Assembly: GCF_019457615.1 (NCBI RefSeq)
Contig: NZ_CP080414.1
Coordinates: 3,545,501-3,609,500 of the forward strand
Source: Shewanella zhangzhouensis
Lineage (GTDB): Bacteria; Pseudomonadota; Gammaproteobacteria; Enterobacterales; Shewanellaceae
DNA: 64,000 bases
Reading direction: 5' to 3'
Shown: in pieces, positions 43,182 through 52,628 of the stretch
Numbering within the stretch: position 1 is the first letter of the stretch
Layout: the number at the start of each line of letters is the position of its first letter
The notes under the pieces: model-generated
Told to the model about the DNA's origin: nothing
The model's input: the letters and a program-made list of their open reading frames with translations, nothing else
The model's database searches: none
Translations under genes and position numbers: made by a program

Positions 43182-45401
43182 CTAAAATCGGTATTTTACA
43201 TTCGCCGTGATTTGACGCTGCTGGCCGTAAAAACAGTCACCCCGCGCCAGGCAACTGGTGATCACCGTTCTGTCGCTAAGGTTATCGACGTTGAGGGTCA
43301 GATCCCAACTCTCCCATTCGTATCCCAGCATCATATCCCACATCTGATAGCTGTCTGTTTGCAAAGCCCTGTGGGCATAGCTGCCATCCGGCAACAGCAC
43401 ATCCACGCTGCCATCGGATGTCTGGCCTACATACCGATAGCCCAGCCCCATCTTGAGCCCGGGCAGCCAATTGTCAGGCCGATAGGTAGCCCATACAGAC
43501 AGCATATTGTCCGGCATGGCGGCCAAACGCGCGCCCTGCTCGTACAGCTTGTCGGTAACCTTGATTTCAGAATCACTGTACGCATAACTGCCGTACAGGT
43601 CCCAGTGTTTCCACTCAAGCTGCGCCTCGAGTTCAATACCACGAATTTCCACTTCACCCAGCTGGCTCATGGCGTCCGGTGTATCCTGAGTCACCCGATT
43701 TGACTCCACAATGCGATAGCCCGCCAGAGTGATCAAATGCTCAGTTCCCTCGGGCTGATACTTTATGCCCCCCTCCCACTGCTGACCTTCCCTTGGCTTA
43801 TACACCTCACCGGACTTGGACACCCCGGCAATGGGATTGAACGACTCGGAATAGCTGACATAGGGCGAAATGCCGCCACTGAAGGCATACATAAGCCCGG
43901 CCCTGGCGGTGGTGGCCGAAGGTGATGTCTTAATACCGGCGGTATTTTTCACGTCCAGACTGTCGTGCCTGAGTCCCAGGCTGAGTACCCAGTCATTCCA
44001 GCGCATGGAGTCCTGCAGATATAGCCCCAGCTGACGTTGGCTGGCACTGGGGTTATCCCTGATAACCTCATCACCGGGCAGGCTTATCTGCCCGTACACA
44101 GGCTCGTAGACATCAATCAAACCACCCTGACCGGAAAGATAAGCGCTGTCGTTATCTGTCACTACATCCTGATAGTCGGCGCCAACCGTGACCCTGTGGA
44201 TTAGGGCCCCGGTGTCAAACTCACCGTGGAGCTGCAAATCGGTGGTGAAGGCACTGGCGCTGGCGTCACTCAGGTAGACAGAGCGCAGCAGCTCGCGCTT
44301 GTTGTCCTGAAACTTGGGCGGCCAGGCATACAGGGTGCGGTATTCGGCGCTGGAGTCCATTTGCCGAGCTGCCCAGTTGAGCTGAAGTCCGGATTCAAAT
44401 TCATGCTCCAGCTTGAGGGTGACCGAGTGCTGCCGGGTATCGTATCTGTCCCATCCCGGCTCGCTGACAAAGCGCTCGCTGGGGATCTGGCCGTATTTGG
44501 CCGGCAGCAGGGTGCCTTCATGGGGGAAAAACTGGGTACTGGACCCGGTGTGGTTATCCTGAAAATAGGTCAGCAGAGTCAGCCTGGTATTGTCGGTCAC
44601 ATAAAAGCTGACAGAAGGCGCCACAAAGAAGGCATCGTCGGCCACGTGCTCGGTTTGGCTGTTGGCATCACGCACCAGCGCCGTCAGCCGGTAGAGCACA
44701 TTGGCATCCTCATCGAATGCCCCGGTGAAGTCGCCGGCCAACTGTTTGCGCTGATAGTTGCCAAGCTGGGCCCAGATTTCGTTGCTGCGGGCCGCCGTGG
44801 GCTGCTTGGTGACCATATTGACTATGCCACCGGTGCTGCCTTGCCCAAAGAGGACTGACGAAGGGCCCTTAAGAATTTCAACCTGTTGCAACAGGTAAGG
44901 ATTGGGGCGGGCATTATTGTAGTTGCCGAACAGCAGCTGCAAACCATCGAGGTAGCTCACGGGCGCCACCGAACGAATTTGCGACCAATCGCCACGGGAG
45001 TCCATGCCGTAGGGGCCATTGTAAACACCGGCCACGTAGCCCAAGGCATCCTGCAGTGTCTCGGCGCCCAAATCTGTGATGCGCTTTTCGGTGAGCACAG
45101 ACACAGACACAGGGGTTTCGACCACGGGCACATTGCTCTTGCTCGCAGAGGCACTGACAAAGGAAATCAGACCGCGGCTGCTCAGCACCTGTATCCGCTC
45201 AATATCGCTTTTGGCGCCGTCTGCGGGTAAAGCGCCCGCTGATGTCCCCGCAGCCGGCGAAGTTGCCGCCGCCACCGCCTGCGATATCGTCTCTTCAGCC
45301 TGAGCATCTGCCTTGGTATTGTCGGCAGCCTGGCTCTGACAGGCACAGGCCAGCATGGCCAGCCACAGCAAAGAATAGCCCTTGTGTTTCGTCGCTTTCA
45401 T
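43182..45401 (-). CDS. TonB-dependent siderophore receptor (FhuA/FoxA/FpvA type)
   Basis: The 739-residue outer-membrane receptor has a signal peptide, a plug domain (VPVVETPVSVSVLTEKRITD, TLQDALGYVAGVYNG, GFQ-like VEILKGPSSVLFGQGSTGG) and a 22-strand beta barrel ending in the aromatic residue of NVKYRF. The region around residue 30-65 before the TonB box is long and Ala-rich. I start at 45401 behind GGGGGA. It should import a ferric hydroxamate-type siderophore. A Fur-like box lies 46-64 bp upstream. Confidence 0.9.
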   Translation of the reverse strand: MKATKHKGYSLLWLAMLACACQSQAADNTKADAQAEETISQAVAAATSPAAGTSAGALPADGAKSDIERIQVLSSRGLISFVSASASKSNVPVVETPVSVSVLTEKRITDLGAETLQDALGYVAGVYNGPYGMDSRGDWSQIRSVAPVSYLDGLQLLFGNYNNARPNPYLLQQVEILKGPSSVLFGQGSTGGIVNMVTKQPTAARSNEIWAQLGNYQRKQLAGDFTGAFDEDANVLYRLTALVRDANSQTEHVADDAFFVAPSVSFYVTDNTRLTLLTYFQDNHTGSSTQFFPHEGTLLPAKYGQIPSERFVSEPGWDRYDTRQHSVTLKLEHEFESGLQLNWAARQMDSSAEYRTLYAWPPKFQDNKRELLRSVYLSDASASAFTTDLQLHGEFDTGALIHRVTVGADYQDVVTDNDSAYLSGQGGLIDVYEPVYGQISLPGDEVIRDNPSASQRQLGLYLQDSMRWNDWVLSLGLRHDSLDVKNTAGIKTSPSATTARAGLMYAFSGGISPYVSYSESFNPIAGVSKSGEVYKPREGQQWEGGIKYQPEGTEHLITLAGYRIVESNRVTQDTPDAMSQLGEVEIRGIELEAQLEWKHWDLYGSYAYSDSEIKVTDKLYEQGARLAAMPDNMLSVWATYRPDNWLPGLKMGLGYRYVGQTSDGSVDVLLPDGSYAHRALQTDSYQMWDMMLGYEWESWDLTLNVDNLSDRTVITSCLARGDCFYGQQRQITANVKYRF

Positions 45402-45446
45402 ACATCCCCCGAATGAGTGACTCAATTAAAATTGTCGGGAGATTAC

Positions 45447-45465
45447 CATTTTGATAATAATTCTC
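45447..45465. promoter_or_regulatory. Fur-like box of the first TonB receptor
   Basis: CATTTTGATAATAATTCTC matches 14 of 19 positions of the Fur consensus. Location 46-64 bp before the start supports iron repression. Confidence 0.6.
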
Positions 45466-45610
45466 AATTGCAAATAATAAAATTTACAAACCATTGATAT
45501 CATGAGAATTGTAAAGAATCTCCTGTCTTGATTTACCTGGAAATAAGGATGGATGAGCGCCATAAACACTGGCACTCAGTGATGTCAGCGCTTCTTTTGC
45601 TGATGGCATA

Positions 45611-45645
45611 AAAAAACCGGCACCCATGAATGGATACCGGTTTTC
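45611..45645 (-). terminator. Terminator after the second TonB receptor
   Basis: AAAACCGG and CCGGTTTT arms enclose a 17-nt loop; on the minus strand it is followed by seven T. Confidence 0.75.
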
Positions 45646-45677
45646 TGCCCCCGGGGCGGTTTGAGATGACTTATCGC

Positions 45678-47873
45678 TTAAAACGCGCGACTGTATCCCA
45701 GGCTCAGGGTGCGTCCCATCCCCTTAAAGTACCGGGTATCGTTGGGAACCGTCTGGGAATAGTAGGTGTAGTAGTCTTCATTCAACAGGTTTTGCAGCCC
45801 CAGGGTCAAACTGCCGCCATAGAGTGGCAGGCTCAGCGAGGCATCCACAGTGTAGTAGCTGTCAAACTCGGCATAGAGGCTGCCATCGGCTTTATGGAAC
45901 TCGCGATCCATAAAGTAGTTCAGCTGAATGCGACTGGTGGCATCAAAAGCAAAGCTGTGCTCCCAATGCAGGTTGATGCGGTTGGGGGCGATGTTGGCAC
46001 CGTCCAAATCCGTGTCTGTCCGGCCATCTTTGTTGGAGTCGTACTCACCTTCGGTGAATGCCATGTTCAGGCCCAGGGTGTCATCGTCACCCAGATAGGC
46101 AGACAGGCTGGCCTCAATGCCGCGAATGAGGGTTTTCTCACGTTTAACGCTATAGAAACCATCCTGATTACGCTCGAGACGGGCCCCCAAATCGCTGCCG
46201 GAATGGTAAGCCGCTACCTTGGCCGCAAATATATCGCCCTGATAGTCGATACCCAGCTCATAGTTGTCGGTCACCACAGGCTCGAGGCTGAGGGAGGTTT
46301 CCACGCTGGGATTGTCAGCGGGGAAGCTGTTGCCATCACGCAGGATACGGCCGATGTCGGCCATCCCAAATCCCTGACTGAAGCTGGTGTACAGTCTCAG
46401 TGATGGGGTGAAGTTATAGCTGAGTCCCACATTAAACAGTGCCTGATTGAAGTCCGGTTCGCCACCGGTAATCTGCTTGTCGCCCGAGCTCCACAGCGTC
46501 TTGTAGTCATCTACCTTGAGTTTGGCGTACTCGTAGCGAATACCGGCCGACAGATTCAGCGCCTCCAGCGGGCTCAGGCTCAGCTGGGCATAGGGGGCAA
46601 TGTTCTGATAGCGGGTTTCCGGCACCCAGGACACACCGGTTTGTACCAGGTCCTGCTCGGTGGTGTCGCTGAAGAGATCCAGGCCATAGGCCAAGTCCAC
46701 TCCGGAATCGGCAATATTGTTGGCAATCAACGAGGTTTTCAAACCCCACTTGTTGGACTGATTACGGCTCTGCTCATAATAGAGGTTTTCGCCATTGGTG
46801 CCGCTGCCACACTGGGTCAGGCCCGGTGCACTGTCAAATTCGGGATCGTAGAAACTGGCAAAACAGCCACCGCCATAAACGCCCTGAAAATCCTGATTGA
46901 ACAGCTGCACTTCCAGCTGTTGACCGGCAATATCGAAGTGCTTGTAGCTAAGACTGGTAGTGGTAACCCTGTTGTTGGCGCCTTCCCATGGCTGCGATTC
47001 TTTTACCGCAGAGGTAGGAATATCGTTGGCCACACTGCCCTTTTGCGACATCCAGTCACCGTTATTGTCCAATCGGAAGTGGTTTACCATCAGCTCCAGG
47101 CGCGACTTATCCATGTCATAGCCGAGCTTGATGAACACATCCTTACTTTGGCTGTCCATCGACTCACCCTGGGTGGTGTCAACACCGATAACCTGATCGT
47201 TGGCATCATAGTAGACGCCGCTGCTGTGGTAGCCCACAGATCCCAGAATATCGAGGTTGTCGGCGCGGCCGGAGAAGGCATAGTTGGCACCAAAGCTCAG
47301 GCTGTCGCTCTCAAAACTGGTGGGCGCAGACACATCGACACTGATTTTATTGCCGCTGCCATCCGGTTTTTTGGTGATGTAATTAATGATACCGCCCTGG
47401 GCGCCCATGCCGTGCATGGCGTTGGCACCGTGAATAATTTCAATGCGCTCAATCATGTCAGGGTCAATAGTCTGCCCTGAGCGGCCACCACTGCGCAGCG
47501 GGTTTGACTGTGGCACACCATCAATCATGATAAGAGGCGCACGGCCACGAAGGGTCTCGCCTGTGTTGCTCATCTTCTGTCTGCTGGGCGAAAAGCTGGG
47601 GGCCAGATTACCTATGATGGATGACAGGTCACGGGTGCCGGCAAGCTGCTGTTTCAGGGTTTCCTGGTCAATCACAGTCACTGTGTTGGGAATGGCACTG
47701 AGGGGCTTTTCCATACGGCTGGAAGTGATTACCAACCTTTCCATGCGCTGTTGGGCGGCCTGAGCCTTGGTATCTGTGTTGCTGTTGGCATCGGCCTGCT
47801 GGGCCATGGCAACCGGTGCGCCTATTACAGCCAAAACCGATAAAGCCAGTAAAGAAGGGGCGAATTTCATCAT
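45678..47873 (-). CDS. TonB-dependent siderophore receptor (IutA-like)
   Basis: The 731-residue receptor has a signal peptide (about 1-24), TonB-box-like MERLVITSSRMEK, plug motifs (SSIIGNLAPSFSPSR, MIERIEIIHGANAMHGMGAQG) and a barrel that ends FKGMGRTLSLGYSRAF, as in IutA-type hydroxamate receptors. Cys pairs near residues 340-360 may form a loop disulfide. Siderophore genes are absent here, so it may take up external siderophores. A Fur-like box lies upstream. Confidence 0.88.
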   Translation of the reverse strand: MMKFAPSLLALSVLAVIGAPVAMAQQADANSNTDTKAQAAQQRMERLVITSSRMEKPLSAIPNTVTVIDQETLKQQLAGTRDLSSIIGNLAPSFSPSRQKMSNTGETLRGRAPLIMIDGVPQSNPLRSGGRSGQTIDPDMIERIEIIHGANAMHGMGAQGGIINYITKKPDGSGNKISVDVSAPTSFESDSLSFGANYAFSGRADNLDILGSVGYHSSGVYYDANDQVIGVDTTQGESMDSQSKDVFIKLGYDMDKSRLELMVNHFRLDNNGDWMSQKGSVANDIPTSAVKESQPWEGANNRVTTTSLSYKHFDIAGQQLEVQLFNQDFQGVYGGGCFASFYDPEFDSAPGLTQCGSGTNGENLYYEQSRNQSNKWGLKTSLIANNIADSGVDLAYGLDLFSDTTEQDLVQTGVSWVPETRYQNIAPYAQLSLSPLEALNLSAGIRYEYAKLKVDDYKTLWSSGDKQITGGEPDFNQALFNVGLSYNFTPSLRLYTSFSQGFGMADIGRILRDGNSFPADNPSVETSLSLEPVVTDNYELGIDYQGDIFAAKVAAYHSGSDLGARLERNQDGFYSVKREKTLIRGIEASLSAYLGDDDTLGLNMAFTEGEYDSNKDGRTDTDLDGANIAPNRINLHWEHSFAFDATSRIQLNYFMDREFHKADGSLYAEFDSYYTVDASLSLPLYGGSLTLGLQNLLNEDYYTYYSQTVPNDTRYFKGMGRTLSLGYSRAF

Positions 47874-47960
47874 GATTCCTGTCTCTTGGTCACCAATGCG
47901 ACGGTGACTCTTGTTATGGACTGGTGGGGTGATGGCGCTCCCTGCCTCAATATATCAAAT

Positions 47961-47979
47961 GATAATCTTTATCATTTTC
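47961..47979. promoter_or_regulatory. Fur-like box of the second TonB receptor
   Basis: GATAATCTTTATCATTTTC matches 15 of 19 Fur-consensus positions (core ATGATAATC / TTATCAT), about 90 bp before the receptor start. Confidence 0.65.
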
Positions 47980-47989
47980 ATAATCGATG

Positions 47990-48660
47990 CGAAGTATAAA
48001 GAGGCTGAACACGTCTGTCCAGTCACTCAGAGCAAGGAAAACTGACCGACTCGGTGGTGAACAGGCTGCAGCCCGGCGTTCAGCATGACCAGCGCAACAG
48101 ACTTCACCAAGCGGCCTGAATCAGGCAGGCAAAAATTGAGAAAATACGACAGGAAAAAGCGAATACCGCTGATGTGGCAAGATTGCGATCCGCTTCACTT
48201 TTTCGCGGCAGGGCAGAGTCAAAGCAGCCGAAACACTGACCAATAATCGCCTGCTGGAACCCGGAAACTGTGCTGCATCCCTAACGACGTGCGCCATATC
48301 AAAAGGGCTTACGCTTTAGCATGTCAGTGTTGGGACAGGCGGGTGCAGGAGCTGGCCAAGAGTGTGGGAATTCCCGAATAGGGCATTGGTAAAGCACATC
48401 ACCTGATAGTCAATGTCCAAACCCTTATAGGCGCTGATATAGAGCTCCCCCCGAAAGAATTCGGCCTTCCTTGCCAGGCCTCTTCTTCAATCTCTTCGTG
48501 CACAAAGGAGCAAGGTTTAATCCCGATAGCGAGTCGGGAGCCAAGCGAATCAACATAAAACCAACAAATGTATGCAATCCCTCTTGCCCGGCGGAAACCT
48601 AATGATAAAGTGTGACTCCCCATCCCCTGCAGCGGGAATAAAGTTGCAGGAAATTACAAC
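47990..48660. other. Gene-poor stretch, about 670 bp
   Basis: I find no supported gene. A 30-codon plus-strand frame at 48291-48380 begins GTG and ends GAATAG but has no clear ribosome site or homologue that I know. A minus-strand frame at 48399-48623 looks random. The sequence may be a decayed gene or a leader region. Confidence 0.4.
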
Positions 48661-48675
48661 AAAGGAATGAATAAG

Positions 48676-49617
48676 ATGACTTTCCCCATTAAGCGCCTGC
48701 TTACTATTGCGTTGACTTCAGCGCTCCTGGGTGGCTGTGCCCCCTCGTCGTATCAGGTAAAAACGCCAGCGCCCTCCAACGCTGGCTACGAAAAAACCGC
48801 GACCAACGACTTTTCGCCTTTGCAGCTTGTGGATATGCGCAGCGACAAGAAAACCTTCAGCTATGGCATACTCCCGGCCGAGCTGAAGCTGAATAAGGCG
48901 CCACTTGCGCCTGTGTCCTTTTTGCAGGAACACACGGATAAAGAGCTGGCAGCCCGGGGCATCAATCCAAGTGCCGTCGCGGCGCCACTCAAAGTCGATG
49001 TGCTCAAGCTGGCGATGCGCAATCACCGCACCAATGCCTATACCCCCTTTATCACCTTCACCATGCTGAGTGCCGATGTGCATACACCAGATGGTATCAA
49101 GCGGGTCGGGGTGTTCGTTAAACGCGGCAAGGTACCTGTTTGGAGCTTCGATGAAATCATCGAGCCAACCCTGAACGAACCTCTGTCGCTGTTGGTAAAA
49201 GAATTTGCCGCCAAGGTGAATGCCCTGGTGTATCAGCAGCAGATTTCAGACGCCGATGTGAATGCACTGATAGCCAAGACCAAAGCGTCCAATGATTATC
49301 TGGATGTGTATCAGCTTGGCTTTGGCAACAACAAAACTGCCGTGCCTTTCCTGAAAGAACTGCTCAAGTCGGACGAAGAGTATGTGCGTCTGGCGGCCAT
49401 CTCTTCTTTGGGTATTCTCGATGCCGAAGAAGAACTTGAAACCCTTAAAGGCGTATTTTCCACTGCCGACAATTGGTCTGATAAAGCCATGGCCGTCAAA
49501 GCCATTGCCGACCTTAATCTGGAAGACGGCAACCGCTTTATCCGTGATGTGCAGTCGAGCTTCAAAGACAGCAAAGAGAAAGACTGGGGCAACATGCTGA
49601 TTGGTTTGTACCTGTAA
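48676..49617 (+). CDS. Lipoprotein with HEAT-like repeats
   Basis: The 313-residue product has a lipobox GGC near residue 19-21 and an N-terminal envelope domain (about 30-185). A C-terminal alpha-helical half (EEYVRLAAISSLGILDAEEE, KAMAVKAIADLNLEDGNRF) looks like HEAT repeats. I start at ATG 48676, nine bp after AAGGA; ATG 48667 would be too close to it. A terminator follows. Function unknown, likely an outer-membrane-anchored scaffold. Confidence 0.75.
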   Translation: MTFPIKRLLTIALTSALLGGCAPSSYQVKTPAPSNAGYEKTATNDFSPLQLVDMRSDKKTFSYGILPAELKLNKAPLAPVSFLQEHTDKELAARGINPSAVAAPLKVDVLKLAMRNHRTNAYTPFITFTMLSADVHTPDGIKRVGVFVKRGKVPVWSFDEIIEPTLNEPLSLLVKEFAAKVNALVYQQQISDADVNALIAKTKASNDYLDVYQLGFGNNKTAVPFLKELLKSDEEYVRLAAISSLGILDAEEELETLKGVFSTADNWSDKAMAVKAIADLNLEDGNRFIRDVQSSFKDSKEKDWGNMLIGLYL

Positions 49618-49643
49618 CCCGTGGATTACTGAGGTTAACCCCA

Positions 49644-49674
49644 TAAAAAAACCGGCCAGTTGGCCGGTTTTTTT
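49644..49674. terminator. Bidirectional terminator between the HEAT lipoprotein and lysS
   Basis: AAAAAACCGGCCA-gt-TGGCCGGTTTTTT with extended A and T tracts, between convergent genes. Confidence 0.9.
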
Positions 49675-49689
49675 ATTTGTTCACACAAC

Positions 49690-51192
49690 TTACGCCTGAG
49701 GACGCATGGCCGGGAACAGGATCACGTCACGGATGGTGTGAGTGTTGGTAAAGAGCATCACCAGACGGTCGATACCAATGCCCTGACCGGCAGTGGGTGG
49801 CAGACCGTGTTCCAGCGCAGTGATGAAGTCAGCATCGTAGAACATGGCTTCGTCGTCACCTGCGTCCTTGGCTTCTACCTGCGCCTTGAAGCGGTTGTCC
49901 TGATCTTCAGCGTCGTTAAGCTCGCTGAAGCCGTTGGCCACTTCGCGGCCGCCGATGAAGAACTCGAAGCGGTCGGTGATGAAGTCGTTACCATCGCTGC
50001 GGCGGGCCAGTGGCGAAATATCCGCTGGGTAGCCAGTGATGAAGGTAGGCTGCATCAGCTTGGGCTCGGCAGTTTCACCAAAAATTTCTTCCAACAGCTG
50101 ACCACAGCTCCAGAAGGTTTCGGTTTCGATGCCCACGTCCTTGGCAAGCTTACGCATGAAGTCGATGTTCTTCACTTCTTCGTAGGTCATGGCCTGGATG
50201 GTGGCGTTGTCCGGGTTGTAGTGCTTGATGGCTTCGAGCATGCTCATACGGGTGTATGGGCCGCCGAAATCAATCACGTGCTCGCCGTAAGGCAGCTTGG
50301 TGTCACCCAGCAGTTCCTTGGCGATGCTGGACAACATCTCTTCGGTCAGATCGATAAGATCCTTATAGTCGGCGTAGGCCATATAGAATTCCATCATGGT
50401 GAATTCCGGGTTATGGCGTGGCGACAGACCTTCGTTACGGAAGTTACGGTTGATTTCGAACACACGCTCAAAACCACCCACAACCAGACGCTTCAGGTAA
50501 AGCTCCGGGGCAATACGCAGGTACATTTCGATGTCCAGCGCATTGTGATGGGTGACGAAAGGACGGGCAGAGGCGCCGCCTGGGATCACGTGCATCATAG
50601 GGGTCTCAACTTCCATGAACTCTTTTTTGATCATGAAGTTACGGATGGCAGCAACCACTTTTGAGCGCATTTTGAAGGCTTCACGTGAGTCTTCGTTGAC
50701 GATGAGGTCAACATAACGCTGGCGGTAGCGAGTTTCCTGATCGGTCAGACCGTGGAATTTCTCAGGCAGTGGGCGCAGTGCCTTGGTCAGCAGCTCGTAG
50801 CGCTCCATGTTCACATAGAGGTCGCCCTTACCGGACAGGTGCAGGGTACCTTCCACACCGATGATGTCACCGATATCCAGACCGGCATAACGGTCTTTCA
50901 AGTCGGCCTGCACGCCTTTATCGGCATAGGCCTGGATACGGCCAGACACGTCCTGCAGTACCAGGAAGGGACCACGCTTGGCCATTACACGGCCGGCGAT
51001 GGCAGTTTGGAAACCCAGGGCTTCCAACTCTTCCTTGGTCTTGTCACCGAACTGCGCTTGAAGCTCGGCGGCCTTGTGTTTACGGCGGAAGGTGTTCGGG
51101 TGACCATTGGCTGGGCAGTTCTTGCGGACGTGTTCCAGCTTGGCACGACGTTCAGCAATCAGCTTATTCTCGTCTTGGATGTGTTCAGTCAT
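49690..51192 (-). CDS. lysS: Lysyl-tRNA synthetase, class II
   Basis: The 500-residue class II synthetase has an N-terminal OB-fold anticodon domain (about 60-175), then motif 1, motif 2 (FEINRNFRNEGLSPRHNPEF) and motif 3 (GIGIDRLVMLFT). I start at MTEHIQDENK (51192), as in homologues; it lies 20 bp after the prfB stop. The prfB-lysS order is the usual gammaproteobacterial operon. Confidence 0.96.
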   Translation of the reverse strand: MTEHIQDENKLIAERRAKLEHVRKNCPANGHPNTFRRKHKAAELQAQFGDKTKEELEALGFQTAIAGRVMAKRGPFLVLQDVSGRIQAYADKGVQADLKDRYAGLDIGDIIGVEGTLHLSGKGDLYVNMERYELLTKALRPLPEKFHGLTDQETRYRQRYVDLIVNEDSREAFKMRSKVVAAIRNFMIKKEFMEVETPMMHVIPGGASARPFVTHHNALDIEMYLRIAPELYLKRLVVGGFERVFEINRNFRNEGLSPRHNPEFTMMEFYMAYADYKDLIDLTEEMLSSIAKELLGDTKLPYGEHVIDFGGPYTRMSMLEAIKHYNPDNATIQAMTYEEVKNIDFMRKLAKDVGIETETFWSCGQLLEEIFGETAEPKLMQPTFITGYPADISPLARRSDGNDFITDRFEFFIGGREVANGFSELNDAEDQDNRFKAQVEAKDAGDDEAMFYDADFITALEHGLPPTAGQGIGIDRLVMLFTNTHTIRDVILFPAMRPQA

Positions 51193-51211
51193 CGTCTCTT
51201 CTCGCAGTAAA

Positions 51212-52310
51212 TTACAGCCCGGATTTAAGGCTGGCTTCAATAAACTTGTCCAGATCGCCGTCCAGCACCGATTGGGTGTTGCGGGTCTCTACGCCGGTAC
51301 GCAAATCCTTGATACGGGAATCATCCAGTACATAAGAGCGGATTTGGCTACCCCAGCCGATGTCAGACTTGGCATCTTCGGCGGCCTGCTTTTCAGCGTT
51401 TTGCTTTTGCAGCTCCAGCTCATAGAGCTTGGCTTTCAGCTGCTTCATGGCGGTGTCTTTGTTCTTGTGCTGTGAGCGGTCGTTCTGACACTGCACCACG
51501 GTATTGGTGGGCAAGTGGGTGATACGTACCGCAGATTCAGTCCGGTTTACGTGCTGACCACCGGCACCCGAGGCGCGGTATACGTCGATACGCAGATCGG
51601 CCGGATTGATATCAATCTCGATGTCATCATCGATTTCCGGATACACAAACACAGAGCAGAACGAGGTGTGACGACGGCCGCTGGAGTCGAATGGCGACTT
51701 ACGCACCAAACGATGTACACCGGTTTCGGTGCGCAGCCAGCCATAGGCATACTCGCCGGTAAACTTGATGGTGGCACTCTTGATACCGGCCACGTCACCG
51801 TCTGACACTTCAATCAATTCAGGTTTGAAGTCGTGGGCTTCACCCCAACGCAGGTACATGCGCAGCACCATTTCGGCCCAGTCCTGGGCTTCGGTACCAC
51901 CGGAGCCGGACTGAATGTCCAGGTAACAGTCAGAGGGATCCTGCGGGCCGGAGAACATACGGCGGAACTCCAGATCCTCAAGGCTCTTCTCAAGCTCATC
52001 GAGCTCGGCCTTGGCATCGTCAAAGGTGCCTTCGTCTTCTTCCTCAACAGCCAGTTCCAGCAGGCCTTCCACATCTTCCAGACCCGAATCCAGAGTGTCT
52101 ATGGTCTTGACCACATTCTCCAGGCTGGCGCGTTCTTTGCCCAGTGCCTGAGCACGCTCGGGGTTGTTCCAGACATCTGAGCTTTCAAGCTCGCGGGTAA
52201 CTTCTTCCAGACGCTCTTTTTTGGCGTCGTAGTCAAAGATACCCCCTAAGGAGCATAGTGCGCTGGGCCAGCTCCTTAATTTTGAATTTAACCGGATTGA
52301 CTTCAAACAT
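51212..52310 (-). CDS. prfB: Peptide chain release factor 2 (programmed +1 frameshift)
   Basis: RF2 reads UGA and UAA stop codons. Translation starts at ATG 52310 (MFEVNPVKFKIKELAQ), runs 25 codons to CTT, then meets TGA at 52235-52233. A +1 shift (skipping 52235) continues with GAC TAC GAC, giving about 365 residues. The downstream frame holds the SPF anticodon-like tripeptide (KSPFDSSGRRHTSF) and the catalytic GGQ (GAGGQHVNRTESAVRITHLP). Treat the gene as 52310-52236 joined to 52234-51212. Level is set by RF2 itself. Confidence 0.96.
52230..52250 (-). promoter_or_regulatory. RF2 frameshift signal
   Basis: AGGGGGTATCTTTGAC contains the Shine-Dalgarno-like AGGGGG three nt before CTT and the slippery CTT-TGA-C, identical in layout to E. 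coli prfB. Confidence 0.95.
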
Positions 52311-52536
52311 GGTGATTCAACTTAAATCGATTGGATAACAGAAAAATTAACGGCGTATTCTACCAAAGTGACCGGCTGGATACCAGTTAAGCATCCGGCT
52401 TTGTCCGGGGCTTTTTGTACCATTTTGCTCCCTGTCCACCCGAGTCCACCTGAGCTTGGTTGCGCCTTGGATTCCCCGGGCCTTAACCAGGCCAAAACCC
52501 TGCCACACCATGGCTTACTACCTCGCCCTATTTGGT

Positions 52537-52580
52537 CGCGTTAAGCGCGAAGGATGGCCGCGTTAATCGCGAAGGACGGG
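52537..52580. repeat. Two 22-bp tandem repeats before the channel gene
   Basis: CGCGTTAAGCGCGAAGGATG and CGCGTTAATCGCGAAGGACG (each one of 22 bp) are adjacent, with palindromic cores. They may affect the promoter of the channel-like gene; no factor is known. Confidence 0.5.
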
Positions 52581-52628
52581 CGCGCCGCCCCTTCTGGCAG
52601 GGCCGCGGAGCCTGTCTATACTGTTGAG

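Noticed and set aside
48399..48623. 74-residue minus-strand frame before the HEAT lipoprotein
   Set aside because: No ribosome site, no coherent composition, overlaps the expected promoter zone.
52233..52235. prfB as a pseudogene because of an in-frame TGA
   Set aside because: The AGGGGG...CTTTGAC signal is the known programmed frameshift of RF2.
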